64,000 nucleotides of DNA from Ciona intestinalis (taxonomy: Eukaryota; Chordata; Ascidiacea; Phlebobranchia; Cionidae). Under the pieces are notes generated by a model. That model was not told where the DNA came from and did not search any database. It saw only the letters and a list, made by a program, of their open reading frames with translations. Position numbers and translations under genes: made by a program. The DNA lies in NCBI RefSeq assembly GCF_000224145.3, contig NC_020173.2, positions 1,541,435 to 1,605,434 of the forward strand, read 5' to 3'. Positions 1 to 15,009 of this stretch are shown here, piece by piece (the first letter of the stretch is position 1; each line of letters opens with the position of its first letter).

Positions 1-1224
1 TGCCCAAGAACACATTCGCCGACGTACGTAGCAGCGACCAGCCTTGTACTCATTACCTCTGGGTTAAAGGTGTGTATGAAACAGAACACTCGTGGTGTAT
101 ACAGACTGTAGTTGTTTCTTCATGCGAGGATAAAACGAGCAACATCGTCGGTAACTCGTAGACGGGCACAAGATGTATAAAACTGAACACTCGTGTTCTA
201 CCCACCGCTGTTGTCCCGTCATGCAAGGATAAAGCAATTGAATTCCTATCGCATCCATACACCCACTGCCTTGCTTGGAAACACTTATTTACAGCGAGAC
301 TTGACTAACATTTTATGTGTCCAGAGACTAACCACTATACTCGAGTTGAAACAGACAAAAGTACAATTAGACCCGTATACATATAAAATTCTTTATTTCA
401 TCATACAGCCAATATAAAACATTTAACTAAAATACAAAATACAAGTTAATCAACGTACCTCTAACACACGAACGTCGGTTGAGCGCAACTATGTAACCTC
501 TTCTACACGTACATGCACAACAACCACTGGATACGTTGTATATTTTACCATGGGCACATTTCGTTGTGAGGCAAGATCCACCGTCTATGAGAAAAATTAA
601 TTAAATGATTAATCAAGCTAATTGGGTAATTTCTCCAACATAAAGCACCACTGTCTTCACATTGGCAATCTCGGTTTTACATTAACAAGGGAATGGAGCA
701 CCCGCGTTTTTTTATTGACACTGTTTCACCCCACTTTTTATCTATATAGCGTATTTGAACAACTGTCGTTTTGCTGTTGATTTCCTTCTCTTCGTGCTTT
801 TAATAACTCGAGTTTCGCTATCGTTTTTTAAGAGATAAATAAAAAATATGTTATGTTAAATCAAGATTTTCCTGGCTAATTTTACTTTTCCCGACCTAAT
901 TTATTTTTCCCGATCCGAATAAATCTGCTTTTGACCTACCAATGGTTAAGTCTAGACCCTAACACAGGGTTGCGTAAAGTTTGGTATTGATTGCCGTAAT
1001 ATTCCGATTTTAAGTTCGCATGCGCAGTAGCATTGACGCGCATGCCCCATAGTACCAAACATTACAACTTAACTTGATCCAAACCCACCTATGCAATGGT
1101 TAACAAAGAACGACTGTAACGCAGTCTTGAACGGCACCAGTTCAAAGTTGATGACGTCACTTTGCTTATGTTTCTTTGCGATTGTGAAGGTCCCAGCTGT
1201 TGAGAAGGACTGAGCTATATATAT

Positions 1225-1305
1225 GGTGGTAATAAAAAACAAACAAAGAAATATATACGCTGACCACCTGCGCTAAACAACGCCGGTTGTTGATATTTCT
1301 TTGTT
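1225..1305. repeat. 17-bp inverted repeat with ~45-nt loop
   Basis: The arm AACAAACAAAGAAATAT near 1,228 recurs as its reverse complement near 1,285. The spacer is GC-richer than its surroundings. It is probably a small fold-back or MITE remnant; no other copy was recognised in the window. Confidence 0.5.
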
Positions 1306-1626
1306 TGTTCATCTTACACCGAGGAAAGTTACGTCATATTCAGTACACATAATACTGGAATGCGTTGTACAAAACAGAATGATATAATAATGAACGTTGA
1401 ACCAGATACGGAAATGATGATCAAATAATGAACGACAATTACCTTTTTGAGAAGATACAGCAAATGATGACATCATCAATGCAGCGATGAAATAAAAGTA
1501 ATAATACGTCATTATGACGTCACAGACTTGTTGTATAACGTCACAAGGTTGCAATACTACACGTCACGAACTTTCTATATGATGTTACAAACTGGTTACC
1601 AAGCGACTGTTATATGGGGAAAGTTG

Positions 1627-1668
1627 AACCACGGCCTACTAGAGATATCTCTATAGTAGGCCGTGGTT
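1627..1668. repeat. Perfect-arm hairpin (CCACGGCCTACT)
   Basis: A 42-bp near-palindrome in which AACCACGGCCTACT faces AGTAGGCCGTGGTT across a short AT-rich loop. A second, weaker hairpin with the same GGCCTACTA / TAG.AGGCC core lies at 9,278-9,312, so the two may belong to one small fold-back family. Confidence 0.6.
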
Positions 1669-1679
1669 GAACCTAATTC

Positions 1680-1950
1680 TGAAGTTTAAACTTAGTTCTA
1701 AATCTAATAACAATGAACACAACAACATACCGGTTCGCTCAAAGTGATAAAAAATCAACTTATTTCTGGAATTTCAACTTAACTCGGAAACCAATAACAA
1801 AGAACACAATAATGATTCGTCTAAACTTTAGACGAATTAGACTCTTAAAGTGATGAAAAATTTCAACTTAATTATGGAACTTCAACTTAATTCTAAAACT
1901 AATGACTAAAAAACACAATGGATCGCCCAGCAAAGTTCAGTACATCAAAC
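1680..1950. repeat. Degenerate ~100-bp tandem repeat
   Basis: Three successive units share TTTCAACTTAA, an 'AATAACAA.GAACACAA' block and an AAAGTGATGAAAAA block. No coding potential was seen. Confidence 0.4.
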
Positions 1951-2182
1951 ACCACCATAATTTCCGAACCAACTTTGTTTAACTTAGAACGAACAACAAT
2001 AGCGGGCGTCGACGTTTTACCTTTGTTTAATTTTTTATTATGACGCAGAACCTTGATTTCATTATTACAAAACGACATAATAGGAAAGATATGATTATAC
2101 CAACCCTGTGGTCACTTATGGGTGCCCAAATTAACAATCATCACTTTATTAAGCACGAAGTGCAATATAAATAATTGTGACT

Positions 2183-2275
2183 GATTTATCCTCTTATGGC
2201 GGGTAATGGCAGTCGTTATAACACTACTTGTGTTTGAAACTTGTGCCCGCTTAGGAGTTACCAAGCATACACCTA
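2183..2275 (-). repeat. SINE tail fragment
   Basis: Matches the 3' part of the window's tRNA-derived SINE in reverse orientation (TTATCCTC..GGCAGTCGTTATAACAC and GCTTAGGAGTTACCAAG). It is diverged and lacks the tRNA-like head. Confidence 0.5.
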
Positions 2276-2604
2276 CCAGGCTCCCATTTACCATACAACG
2301 CTTTGCCGGACACCTAAATATTCACGCCTATATGAACTATAACTTGCTTGCCACTAACAAAACAACAGCAAGCTATTTAATCGGGTCACTTAATTAATCC
2401 AACATTAAGTATAAACATCCCATGCTTCACATACACTGCTATATACGGAAACTATCGGCTGACAAACTCAGCAACAAAGATGGAACTTTTCCAACTAACA
2501 ACGGGACTTTTCGTTATTGAGTTACCTACTTCCGTAAACTTAGGTGAATTATCCCGTGTTGTATTTAAACGCAGCAATGCTTAACCATAAGGTAGGCCTA
2601 TGTA

Positions 2605-2755
2605 TTCTTGGGCAAAACTTTTAGCGGCAATTGCTTTAACCCGGTGGTCACTTCTGGGTTGTACAAGTTGTCAGTCAACATTTACCCGTAAGTTATATAG
2701 CCTACGTCGTAACTCGTAAGCGGACACGAGGTGTATGAAACAGAACGACCGTAAC
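2605..2755 (+). repeat. SINE fragment, body and tail
   Basis: Contains the central block CTTGGGCAAAACTTTTAGCG followed by CAATTGC.TTAACCCGGTGGTCAC, then the tail block GTAACTCGTAAGCGGACACG. The tRNA-like head is missing. Confidence 0.6.
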
Positions 2756-3068
2756 AAGCCCAGGGTTGCTCTTTTCTGCTCTGACATGAAAATTTTCTGA
2801 AATAAATAAATCATACATATTCACTTGAAATTAAAAGATGCGAGTGAACAATTTGCATTAAGTATACTGGATAAATATTACTTCTTAGTGCAGAATTTTG
2901 ATTCTCCCAAAAATATTAAATAAAAATGTTGGCGTCGTCTAGCGGTAAGAAAACGATAAGTTGGTCGCTAATGCATATTCATTATCAATCCACAAGGGCA
3001 AACATTTAAGTAGAAACACAGAAACATTTCACGTTAAACAAAATGAATGCTTGCAAAATTTTAGCACG

Positions 3069-4534
3069 ATGCCGAGGACTGACAAGAAACTCAACTTTGG
3101 TAAGCTATGTAAATATCACTTTGGTGCTAGTAAAGAATCTTCCACCCCCACCTTATTTGCTAACCACTAACCCCTAATTACTAATTATTTTTTGGATAGT
3201 ATAAAAAACGTGTGTAATTTCAATTGTTATTTTCCGTTAACCCAATTTAGATTTTTTAAGTAAAATATTATAGTATTGTTAATGTAACAAAATTACACTT
3301 TATCTAAATCCTTAGGTAACTCGGAATCTTGTATCTCGATCAAATACGAACCAAATTGTACAACGTAGACTTCTTATGACCAGTTTAGAAACTGGAGGAG
3401 TTGTTCCAGCAAAGCCATTAAAAAGTAAATGTAAAATAAATGAATGAATGTAACTTACTTTAACCACGCGTGGCTAGAAAATGATAGTCGTTATAACATG
3501 CCAGTCTGCAAAGTATGGCAGTTCCTGACGAGATCTCGCGCGTGCAAGATGGTTATTTTTCGCGTGCGCGCGTGCTATCATTAAAAATCTGCGTGCAAAG
3601 CATGTACATTTTCAAGCCACGTTAGGAAATCTTACTTAATTTAATACGTATTTTTTCTTTGTTTAATTAATTCGCGTGCGTAGGACAAATTGTGGCGTGC
3701 ATAACCGAAAGTCTGTAAAAAAATCGCGCGTGCACCTGCCATACTCTGCAGTCTGGATAACACGGGTGTTCTGTTTTATACACCTCGCACCAGAGTTACC
3801 ATGTATGTTACTTTGTGGGTTATTATTGTTTAAATTAGTTGCATGTTTAATTAATACTAAAAAATACTGCATTACAGTTAAAAAAAGATATTTATAATAT
3901 ATATATGTATTCTTTGTGATTAGATTAAAAAAGGCACACTCTAGCCATTAATGAGCAATGTTATTTTGTTACGCCCTTGGAAATGTAAAAGTCAACCTAA
4001 AACGATCTCAATGCAAACAATAAATTTTCCAATCTGGCCTTACTATTTTATAAATGACACTTTACCATGCAGGGATTGGGCTTAACATGAAGGTGCCAGC
4101 TTTTGGTATGTTCTGTTTAACAATGTTTGGGACTGCTGCAGTGTTCAAGTATGATGAAAAGATTGCAAACACTTTGGGTAAGTATAAATTATGTATATGG
4201 TGCACATAAAATGACATGATTTTAAATCTACATTATCTATAAGCTAAGCATTGTTGTTTGTATCTATAATAAGCATACAAAGTAAAAAGGTCAAACAACT
4301 AATGTCAAAAAAAAATCACCCACAAAAACTCGTAAGCTGGCACGAGGTGTATGGATGTTATAACGACTGTTGAATTCCGGCCACGCGAGGATAAAGTAAG
4401 TTACATTCCTTCATAACTTGTATTACTTACTTACAGGTGTTGATTGGAATATGAGCTTGGTTGCATGCACTCTACAAACTATTGTGGGCTACCTCTTGTT
4501 AACAGTTACTTTCAGTGCAACATTGCCAATTTAA
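3069..4534 (+). CDS. Small two-pass membrane protein, 77 aa, unknown family
   Basis: Function unknown. Proposed exons are 3,069-3,099, 4,073-4,177 and 4,437-4,534. The junctions use good sites (TTTG^GTAAGC, CATGCAG^GG, TTTGG^GTAAGT, CTTACAG^GT), the phases 1/1 match, and the 234 nt stay open to a TAA. A polyadenylation signal follows 75 nt after the stop. The protein starts MPRTDKKLNFGIGLN. It has two hydrophobic segments, about residues 17-35 and 51-75, separated by a charged loop containing YDEKIAN, so it is probably a small integral membrane protein. Exon 1 is the least certain part, since it is only 31 nt; without it, translation could begin at the Met encoded at 4,088. Intron 1 carries a SINE that was itself invaded by a hAT-like MITE. 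I do not recognise the family. Confidence 0.5.
3437..3830 (-). repeat. SINE copy interrupted by a hAT-like MITE
   Basis: The SINE tail (AATGAATGAATGTAACTTACT) starts at 3,437 and the sequence breaks after GTTATAACATG at 3,500. It resumes with ATAACACGGGTGTTCTG at 3,757 and runs to about 3,830. The interruption is exactly the element annotated at 3,501-3,756, so the SINE is the older insertion. Confidence 0.75.
3501..3756. mobile_element. Non-autonomous hAT-like MITE with 8-bp TSD
   Basis: The termini CCAGTCTGCAAAGTATGGCA and the reverse complement of the right end agree over 21 bp with two mismatches. It is flanked by ATAACATG (3,493-3,500) and ATAACACG (3,757-3,764), an 8-bp duplication with one change, as hAT transposases make. 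The internal sequence is rich in CGCGCGTGC and non-coding. A related, more decayed copy lies at about 8,160-8,393. Confidence 0.75.
4316..4415 (+). repeat. SINE tail fragment
   Basis: Carries AACTCGTAAGCTGGCACGAG, GTTATAACGACTGTTG and CCACGCGAGGATAAAGTAAG, i.e. the last ~100 bp of the family. It lies 22 nt before exon 3 of the small membrane-protein gene. Confidence 0.7.
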
Positions 4535-4608
4535 AAATTATCTCAAGAGTTCCATTAAAATTGCGGGTTGAAATAGGAAAATGTTTTGAAATTCTGATTA
4601 GTTCCTTT

Positions 4609-4614
4609 AATAAA
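4609..4614 (+). promoter_or_regulatory. Polyadenylation signal AATAAA
   Basis: A canonical AATAAA lies 75 nt after the stop codon of the small membrane-protein gene and supports 4,437 onward as a terminal exon. Confidence 0.6.
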
Positions 4615-4639
4615 ATGTATTATTGTTAAATGTAATTGT

Positions 4640-5300
4640 GATACATATAGGGTCGTTGTAGTAAGCCAAAAAAACTGTAGGTTTTGAAATTATTTGGCAA
4701 CTGTTGTTGTCACAGTATGATTAAAGAGTCTGCTGCAGTTGGGACATAAATTAGCGTGGTGATTTCAAACATGTATTATGAATTTTGTTCGGAAGGCAGT
4801 TATCACCTTGGCATCTCAACTGTAGACATATTTAATTGGTATCAATTTTAAGTTGCTCAGGTTCTGTAGGTCATTAGGAGAATACAGTATCGATTAATGA
4901 GTTAGAATTTCAGTCTGTCGCCCTGGTTTAGGTGCTTGCATCAGAACCAAAGTGTCCCCGGTTCGATGCTAGACAGCAATACTAGGACTGATCGGCGTAT
5001 GTGTCCTTGGGCAAGACACTTACGGACATTGCTTCAACCCAGCGGTTACTAAAATATCAAAAATCGGACACAAAGCTAAAAAGTGCGGTAACTCGTAAGC
5101 ATACAAGGATAAAAAGTCGCGAGAAAAAAACATGTCTGACTGGGCTTTTCGGGTGTTGGGGTAATGGGCTAAATCTGGCACCCATAAAAAATTAGTTACC
5201 CAAAATGCCAGTACTTAACTGATGTTGTCATTATTGACCCTTTAAAAAATCAGTTTCATGACAGAAAACTGTTACACCACACTAGCGGAAAACTACAGAA
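4640..5300. other. Intergenic, SINE plus plain AT-rich sequence
   Basis: Apart from the SINE at 4,920-5,130 and a piece of another dispersed repeat (GTGTTGGGGTAATGGGC near 5,155), nothing was recognised. The 3' ends of the two flanking convergent genes meet here. Confidence 0.5.
4920..5130 (+). repeat. SINE copy with alternative tRNA-like head
   Basis: The head differs from most copies: GGTTTAGGTGCTTGCATCAG, then CCCCGGTTCGATGC (B-box like), followed by the usual body GTGTCCTTGGGCAAGACACT. The other copy with this head is at 24,640-24,865 on the minus strand. Confidence 0.65.
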
Positions 5301-5329
5301 ATCAATAGAATTTATACAAAATCTTTGAA

Positions 5330-5335
5330 TTTATT
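5330..5335 (-). promoter_or_regulatory. Polyadenylation signal for the SRSF10-like gene
   Basis: Minus-strand AATAAA about 217 nt past the proposed stop codon; it would end the 3' UTR near 5,310. Confidence 0.45.
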
Positions 5336-5551
5336 GAATATTTTCCTGCGGTAAATGTTACAATTTGCAGTAAACTTTACAACTACAGTAATTGTCCATC
5401 ATGCTTTCTATACCAGTTGGTTGATGAGCGGGCAAAATAAAAACGTAAAACTTGCAAATTCACAACAAAAGTATCCAAGACGGTTAGTGTGAAATCTACA
5501 AAGAGCTTGATATACAAACATGTTCGATTGTCAGTTTTTATTTTTTTTTAA

Positions 5552-9404
<3,853 letters not shown>

Positions 9405-9960
9405 GTTGCAGTATAATACAGGCAAACCTTCGGCACAATCTACACAGAAACTATGATTCCGTTCTGTTTAAAATAAACCAATCTATTTATCTTGTAAATT
9501 GGCGAGAATTTGCAAAACGACAGAGAAGCGCAAAAAGTAAATCAAGATGGCGACTTTTCAAAGCGCGGTTTACATGATTAGAGTAGATACTAGAAAGTAT
9601 GATTCAAATCGGAGTCACAGAAACACCTTTTATGTAGAGTTCTATGGCTCTGATTTAAATCAACCGTTTGATTTGTTATAGAAATTCTGTACAATTATAT
9701 CTAATATATAAATTTATGATTTTAAATTATTCTGTTAAAATTTATTTGTGCCGAAATATCGTTGATGATGATTGGTGATCAAATTAACTGCCTCTCGTTT
9801 AATTAATATTGAAAAAAGCAAGTGAGAGAGTGGTAGAAAAACGCAGCATTAAGGGGTCAAACTGTTTTAACATATTGTATACACTTTGTGGCATGGTAGT
9901 GCTGGTCGATGAGTAATAGAAGATTTTTACATATTTTTTAAACTTACATATAATGTGGTG
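9405..9960. promoter_or_regulatory. Presumed bidirectional promoter
   Basis: 556 bp separate the start codons of the SRSF10-like gene (minus) and the C3orf33-like gene (plus). No TATA box was identified with confidence, and no repeat of the window's families is inserted here. Shared promoter use is inferred from geometry only. Confidence 0.4.
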
Positions 9961-11128
9961 ATGGGGGAACGTCGGTCCGTGATAAATTTAACCTCACAGT
10001 ACATGGATGACAACATTAAAATAGTGCGAGTAAGTAAATCATGTATTAAACTACTTTTCTGGTGATTTTGACGTTTAGTTAATTGTAAACATGCTGGTAT
10101 GAAAAATGTTTCGATAATACCTGACACGCCGTTTTCTTTTACCAGGCGGTACCATATGCCTTACTTGGCACTCTTGGCCTATACTGCACATACCGTTATA
10201 GAATTGTAAGTATCTTTGCCGCACCTTATCATTAGGAATGCCCGCATAGTGCATTGACTCATATGTTTCCAGTTCTCCCATTTCAAAACAATTAAAAGTA
10301 TACCTGAGGAATTCTACACAAAACGAGTGTCTTTAAGAGGAAAACTAACAAACGTAACGCGGGAGTGCACACTTGAAGTGGAGCATATACCCATTGTAAA
10401 GCTTCCTTTTTCGAAATATTTAAAAAATAAAGGTATTTGGCTATTTGCAATCCTGTAAGATAGTAATAATATTAAACATAAAAAATCTTAAAAACTTAAC
10501 AGAAGATGCATAACAGATATTGAGGCTGAAACACTTCCAATCAAATTTCTTGGTATTGATTTTCCAAGTGATACCAGTAATCTTGCATACACCAAGCTTC
10601 TGCATTTAAAGCAGTCACGAAGACCTATTTGGTTTCAACTGTGGTACAGAGAATATGAACAAGTTGTGGATCCAAAAGATGCCACACCCATATATTTACA
10701 TTGTCTTGTGTATGAGCCATATGTAAGTTACTTATGTTTTATATAATACTTATTTTAACTATTCTTTACGAAATAATTACATTCTACCTATTTTAACTGT
10801 TCTTTAGGAAATAATAACATAATTGCTTTCGCAGTGGTTTTTAGGCAGTTACTTGAACACCACTTTCGTCAAACTTGGACATGCAAAATTTACAAGTTTG
10901 CCAGATCTGGTCAGTACTGGTAAACAATCCGAGAAGCTAGCCAACTCACTAGTCAAGGCTGAAAACTTTGCAAAAAGAAAAAGGCGCGGAATATGGTACG
11001 TCCCATCAAAGCCTGAACTGATTTATGAAGACATGAAAACCAAAGCAAATTCTGTAAGATCTACTGGAGCTGGGGCATGGAATGGACTTAAAAAATTAAA
11101 GGAAAAGTTCTGGAAATCGAAGCAGTAG
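9961..11128 (+). CDS. C3orf33: C3orf33-type membrane-anchored SNase-like protein, 262 aa
   Basis: Exons 9,961-10,029; 10,146-10,205; 10,273-10,432; 10,517-10,722; 10,835-11,128 (789 nt, phases consistent). The order of parts matches human C3orf33: an N-terminal QYMDDNIKIVR, a single hydrophobic segment AVPYALLGTLGLYCTY (about residues 24-39), then a beta-rich domain with IPEEFYTKRVSLRGKL and LEVEHIPI (human IPVEFIRRNVKLRGRL..LEIEHIPI), WFQLWYRE, and a helical basic C-terminus. The family has a staphylococcal-nuclease-like fold. As I recall, the human/fly protein acts at the mitochondrial inner membrane (MISO), and an older report links it to AP-1 signalling; neither can be read from this sequence. 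Exon 4 uses acceptor CATAACAG at 10,516, because the AGs just upstream would give a stop. It is divergent from the SRSF10-like gene. Confidence 0.85.
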
Positions 11129-11228
11129 TTTTCACAAATGTTGTTATGATTTGCATTGTGCTAATTTATGCATGAAAATTATGTTTTGATTTATTAAATG
11201 ATGTTCACCTGGGAAATGGGATTAAATT

Positions 11229-11450
11229 TGTATGAGTTTAAAAACAGCCCTAATGCTTTTGTGCGAAGCAACAATTATTAATGGTTTAAAATCAGTTCGC
11301 TGTTTTTATAAAAAAAGCGGTATGGGTACAAAAAACCTTGAGTTTAAAAACAGCCCTAAAGCTTTTGGGCAAAGAGTAATTATTATTAGTATAAAATCAG
11401 TTTGCTGTATTAATAAACGAAAGCGGTGCGGTACAAAAAAAACCTGAGAA
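11229..11450 (+). repeat. ~112-bp tandem duplication in C3orf33 3' region
   Basis: Two units both begin GAGTTTAAAAACAGCCCTAA and end in AAAGCGGTRYGGTACAAAAAA. A third partial unit (AAAAAAAGCGG) lies at about 11,595-11,640. It is non-coding, just past the stop codon of the plus-strand gene. Confidence 0.65.
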
Positions 11451-11643
11451 ATAAAATCGTGTGAGAAAGAGACTCTAAAAGCAGTGTGTTGATAACATAA
11501 TGTGAAAGAAATAGCACCATATGGCAATATGAAGTGTAACAAAATGTAAAGCAGTAGTTCTATCAAAACGTAAACACAAGCAAAAGTATTAGTAGAAAAA
11601 CAGTTTGGTGTATGTGTAATAAAAAAAAGCGGTTTAAGATGTT

Positions 11644-11842
11644 GTATAGTAGGATGGGGGAAGGTGGGACACCTTTTCATTCTATTTTCTCGTACATTTT
11701 GGTAGCAAACAAAGAATATTTAAAGAATTATAAAACCTTGTCCTTGCGACTTTCATAAACCGCTGTTAATTGTTCAAAACACGATCAGGATATTTATATA
11801 TTTTGTGCTAAAGGTGTCCCATCTTCCCCCACCCTACTATAT
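11644..11842 (-). mobile_element. MITE copy 1
   Basis: Full-length copy with both terminal inverted repeats (TATAGTAGGATGGGGGAAGG at the left; CATCTTCCCCCACCCTACTA at the right), in the orientation where the GTAGCAAACAAAGAA block comes first. Confidence 0.85.
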
Positions 11843-11879
11843 AACTAAAACATAACATAGGAAAGGAAGGTAGTTTCAT

Positions 11880-11960
11880 ACTAAACTGGTAGGAAACATA
11901 GTACTTAGCACAAAGAGGTGACATGGTTACTTAGCACAAAGAGGTGGCATGGTTATATAT
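11880..11960. repeat. 26-bp direct duplication
   Basis: ACTTAGCACAAAGAGGTG(A/G)CATGGTT occurs twice in a row, just downstream of the stop codon of the GTSF1-like gene. Confidence 0.6.
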
Positions 11961-14900
11961 TCACAAGGTAATTCTTTCCAGCAAATTCTCCACCTCTAAC
12001 AGTCTACTTTTCATAGCTGATTTTCGTCCTATTTTTTCAAGCTGGTCGGAGTTAAGAACCTCGCCAGCAGTTTGCTGTGACTCCATGTTGCTTATCTGAA
12101 GATATGAACAAATACGGTTAACACCAGCTACAGACAAACAAGAGAGCCAAGCTGTGATGAGTAAGCATCTAGTAAACTAATTAACATAATAATAAACCTT
12201 TTACTATAACCGTTGATTAAGCTCGATCAAAATCAAACCGAAAATAACCAACAAAGCGGTTATTAGTCACCATTTTAATTTTTAAAAAAAAGTTTTTTTT
12301 GGTTCGTTATTATTATGCCCTGTGTAGAATACCATGTGTCCTCCATTTACTATATAAAACAGTCTTCGTTATTTTATTGGGAGTAAACGTACTATGTTGG
12401 GCAAATTTTTAATAAAGAAATGCATACCTGATTCAACAGTTTGTTTAGTTTTCTCTTTTCATGCAGCAACGTCTTTTGAACCATAGTTTTATCATTAATG
12501 GCTGATTCACCTGCAAATGAATTAGTAACACAATAGGGCTATTAGATGTGTTCTCCATTAAATTGGCTTTTTAGACATGTTTTCAATGAAGGCTCACCAT
12601 TTTGTTGAACTGGGTTTGTAAACTTGGCTGCCATTACTGGGATACTTTTGGGACTTGGTGTTGGAGGCCTATTGTAAAAGTAAGAGACAGCATCAGTGGC
12701 GCAGCCAGGGGGTTCGGGGGTCGTGGTACCCCCATTTTAATCCAATAAAAAATAATTTGTTTTTAAATTAAAGAAAAAAATTTTTGGAAAATTTCTTTGA
12801 TTAACCCCCCCTCCTTTTGTTTTTCTGGCTGCGCCACTGGACAGCATCAAGTATTTTTCGTACCAAGTGATTGTAGAAAATTTAACAAGTCTGTACAGTT
12901 TTGGCAGGACAACCAAAATGAGGGGCATGCTTAGAGTAAATAAACAAACAAAACTGTGGGAAGTTTTTACCCCATTACAGTAGTCTTTAATTCAATAGAA
13001 GTTTTTATCTACTAACAACATTTGATGTTGACAGCACATCAAGCATAATTCAACCTATATTTTGAACCACTGCCACAACTCAGACATAATATTATAAAAG
13101 TATTCATAGAAATAATATCTAAAACAACACAGACATATTATATACACACACCGGTAAAGGCAAACAGAGAACATTGTAACATAAAAAGTAGGAACATACA
13201 ATTGTATACAGGCCAAAAAATTGTTAATAAGGGTGCATTTCTTTCATTAAGTTAGTAATTTGGATTTAAGCTTTAACAAGGACACCGAACTTGGCAGTAA
13301 TTACTCAAGACCCGGATCATTTTGATTCTATTTAAAATTTTGATAAATAACTTACAATTGCATATTGCTCGGTTTCTGCTCTTGATGTATTCCATTCTGA
13401 GTAACAGATTGTGGAATGGGTCGCCTTTGTCTAACTGGAGGGGCAGGACACTCTCTGCGTAAGCAATGTAAGGTCATTTAAACGAATTTTAGTAATCAGT
13501 GCTGATTCCCCAACTTTCTATGTAAAACTTCACGGACTTTGGGTGGTATTACCCTATCTATACCCAAATACCCTAACAAAGACTGGCCATATGGGGTGTA
13601 AAAAAATCAATATTTTAATATATTGGCAGAAGAGTTGTTTTAAAATAATGACAATCCTGGCAGGGCAGCACCAACGGTTCATACCATCATTCTAAATCAG
13701 ATGTTTATTAAATTACCTTGGTTCTATTTCTTCTTCTTTATGTAGAGCTTCAGCCTCATACACAGATGGAAACGGGTTTATTTCATTTCGCTTTTGTCTT
13801 CTACGTCCACGAACCATCGGCAGACTTTGAGTATTGTTGCGAGCCTGTAACAAAATTGGTAAAACAACTATTTTTTGTCCATTATGCCCAAATTAGCAGT
13901 ACAATTTCACATTAATATTAATGCAAATGTGTCTAAAAGCTACAGACAAGCTTTAGGTGAATTTTACATGTATAAACTTTAAACCCACTTTTTTTTAATT
14001 TCATACTTTAATTATTTACAGGCCACAGCACAATATTTCTTGAAACAACAAAATATAGTCATTGAATGACCGGTAAAGACACACACCGAAATATAAACTT
14101 GGGACGAGTGTTAATAAATTGAATCCCATTTTATTATAAAAATACTTATTTTTGAAACCCAGAAATTTTGAACATTTCTTTTGAATATTCTGCTATGAAA
14201 TAAAAGTAAAAATAGATAAAAGGTAAAATCTCTTTACACCAAAGCTGGGTATTAATAAATTTAAATCCATTTTATTATAAGAATACCGTTTCTGCACCCG
14301 ATAAATTCTGAACTGTTGTTCTAAATTGGCTGCTATGAAATAATAAGAAATATGATCAATAAGTAAAAATGGACAAAAAGATAAAACCTCTTCATCCCAA
14401 TCTTCCTCATCCCCAAAGTAAAGTTCCTCATAACTTGTTGGGATGACAGAAATCTCACTTTCGGCTACCACTGAAATATAATGAAAGCACATTTTGTAGA
14501 AATTGATTATTCATATAAAATACTAATATTAGTGAAGTTAGATAAAGAACCATTTTATTTTCATTTTTTAATTAGTTTGAATCTAACATTATGATGTGTT
14601 ATTTACCGATTAGATTATTACAACTTCAGTGACAGACTGACAGATAAAAATTATGTTATTTAATGCTAATTATAATAGCTTTATAACTTACTGAAGTTAA
14701 TGTCAGAGTCCTTGTCCGGGCATATTTCAATGTGCTGTTCCATCTCTGGTTTTGGAATAATATGTCTTGCATTGAATGGACACGTGGCCTAGAAAAACAC
14801 ATAGTCATACAATGCAATTAAAATACGATCAAAAATGTTACCATGTTTGCGTTCGGGTGATTCTTTTTGCACTTGTGTATGTGTCGCACAAATCTTTTTA

Positions 14901-15009
14901 CGGAGATTCTATGCACGGGATCATAAGGGCATATCACCATTTCATCTTTGTTTGAATCTTGCATTGACTGCATGTATACGGGAACATGGTACGGTGATTC
15001 GAAATCCAT
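11961..15009 (-). CDS. GTSF1: GTSF1-like protein, two CHHC fingers, 287 aa
   Basis: GTSF1 proteins are small RNA-binding cofactors of Piwi proteins in germline transposon silencing. Exons (minus): 15,009-14,842; 14,788-14,692; 14,470-14,388; 13,844-13,717; 13,454-13,356; 12,668-12,598; 12,510-12,428; 12,095-11,961 (864 nt, in phase). Two fingers fit C-x5-H-x9-H-x3-C: C27/H33/H43/C47 (CPYDPVHR) and C59/H65/H75/C79 (ATCPFNARH, as in human GTSF1). An acidic segment with a lone tryptophan, EELYFGDEEDWDEE, follows and resembles the Piwi-contacting acidic/Trp tail. Human GTSF1 has 167 aa. The extra part here has a basic patch (RGRRRQKR), a Pro-rich stretch and a helical Lys/Leu-rich end (KRKLNKLLNQ), none of which I recognise. 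Intron 5 hosts a hAT-like element. It is divergent from PDCD2. Confidence 0.85.
12694..12839. mobile_element. Short hAT-like element, CAGTGGCGCAGCC ends, 8-bp TSD
   Basis: Termini CAGTGGCGCAGCCAG and CTGGCTGCGCCACTG are perfect inverses. It is flanked by GACAGCAT at 12,686-12,693 and again at 12,840-12,847, a perfect 8-bp duplication. The body is 146 bp with G-rich and C-rich arms, so the whole element can fold back. A sister copy is at 33,781-33,923. Confidence 0.85.

Larger units (their letters stand above)
1..3068. other. Gene-free left flank with repeats
   Basis: No reading frame here looks like a real exon, because all frames are short and overlap on both strands. The stretch holds SINE fragments (about 1-245, 2,183-2,275 and 2,605-2,755), a 17-bp inverted repeat near 1,225-1,305, a near-perfect hairpin at 1,627-1,668, and roughly 100-bp degenerate direct repeats at about 1,680-1,950 that share an 'AACTTAATTCT..AAAACTAATAAC' theme. 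Confidence 0.6.
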
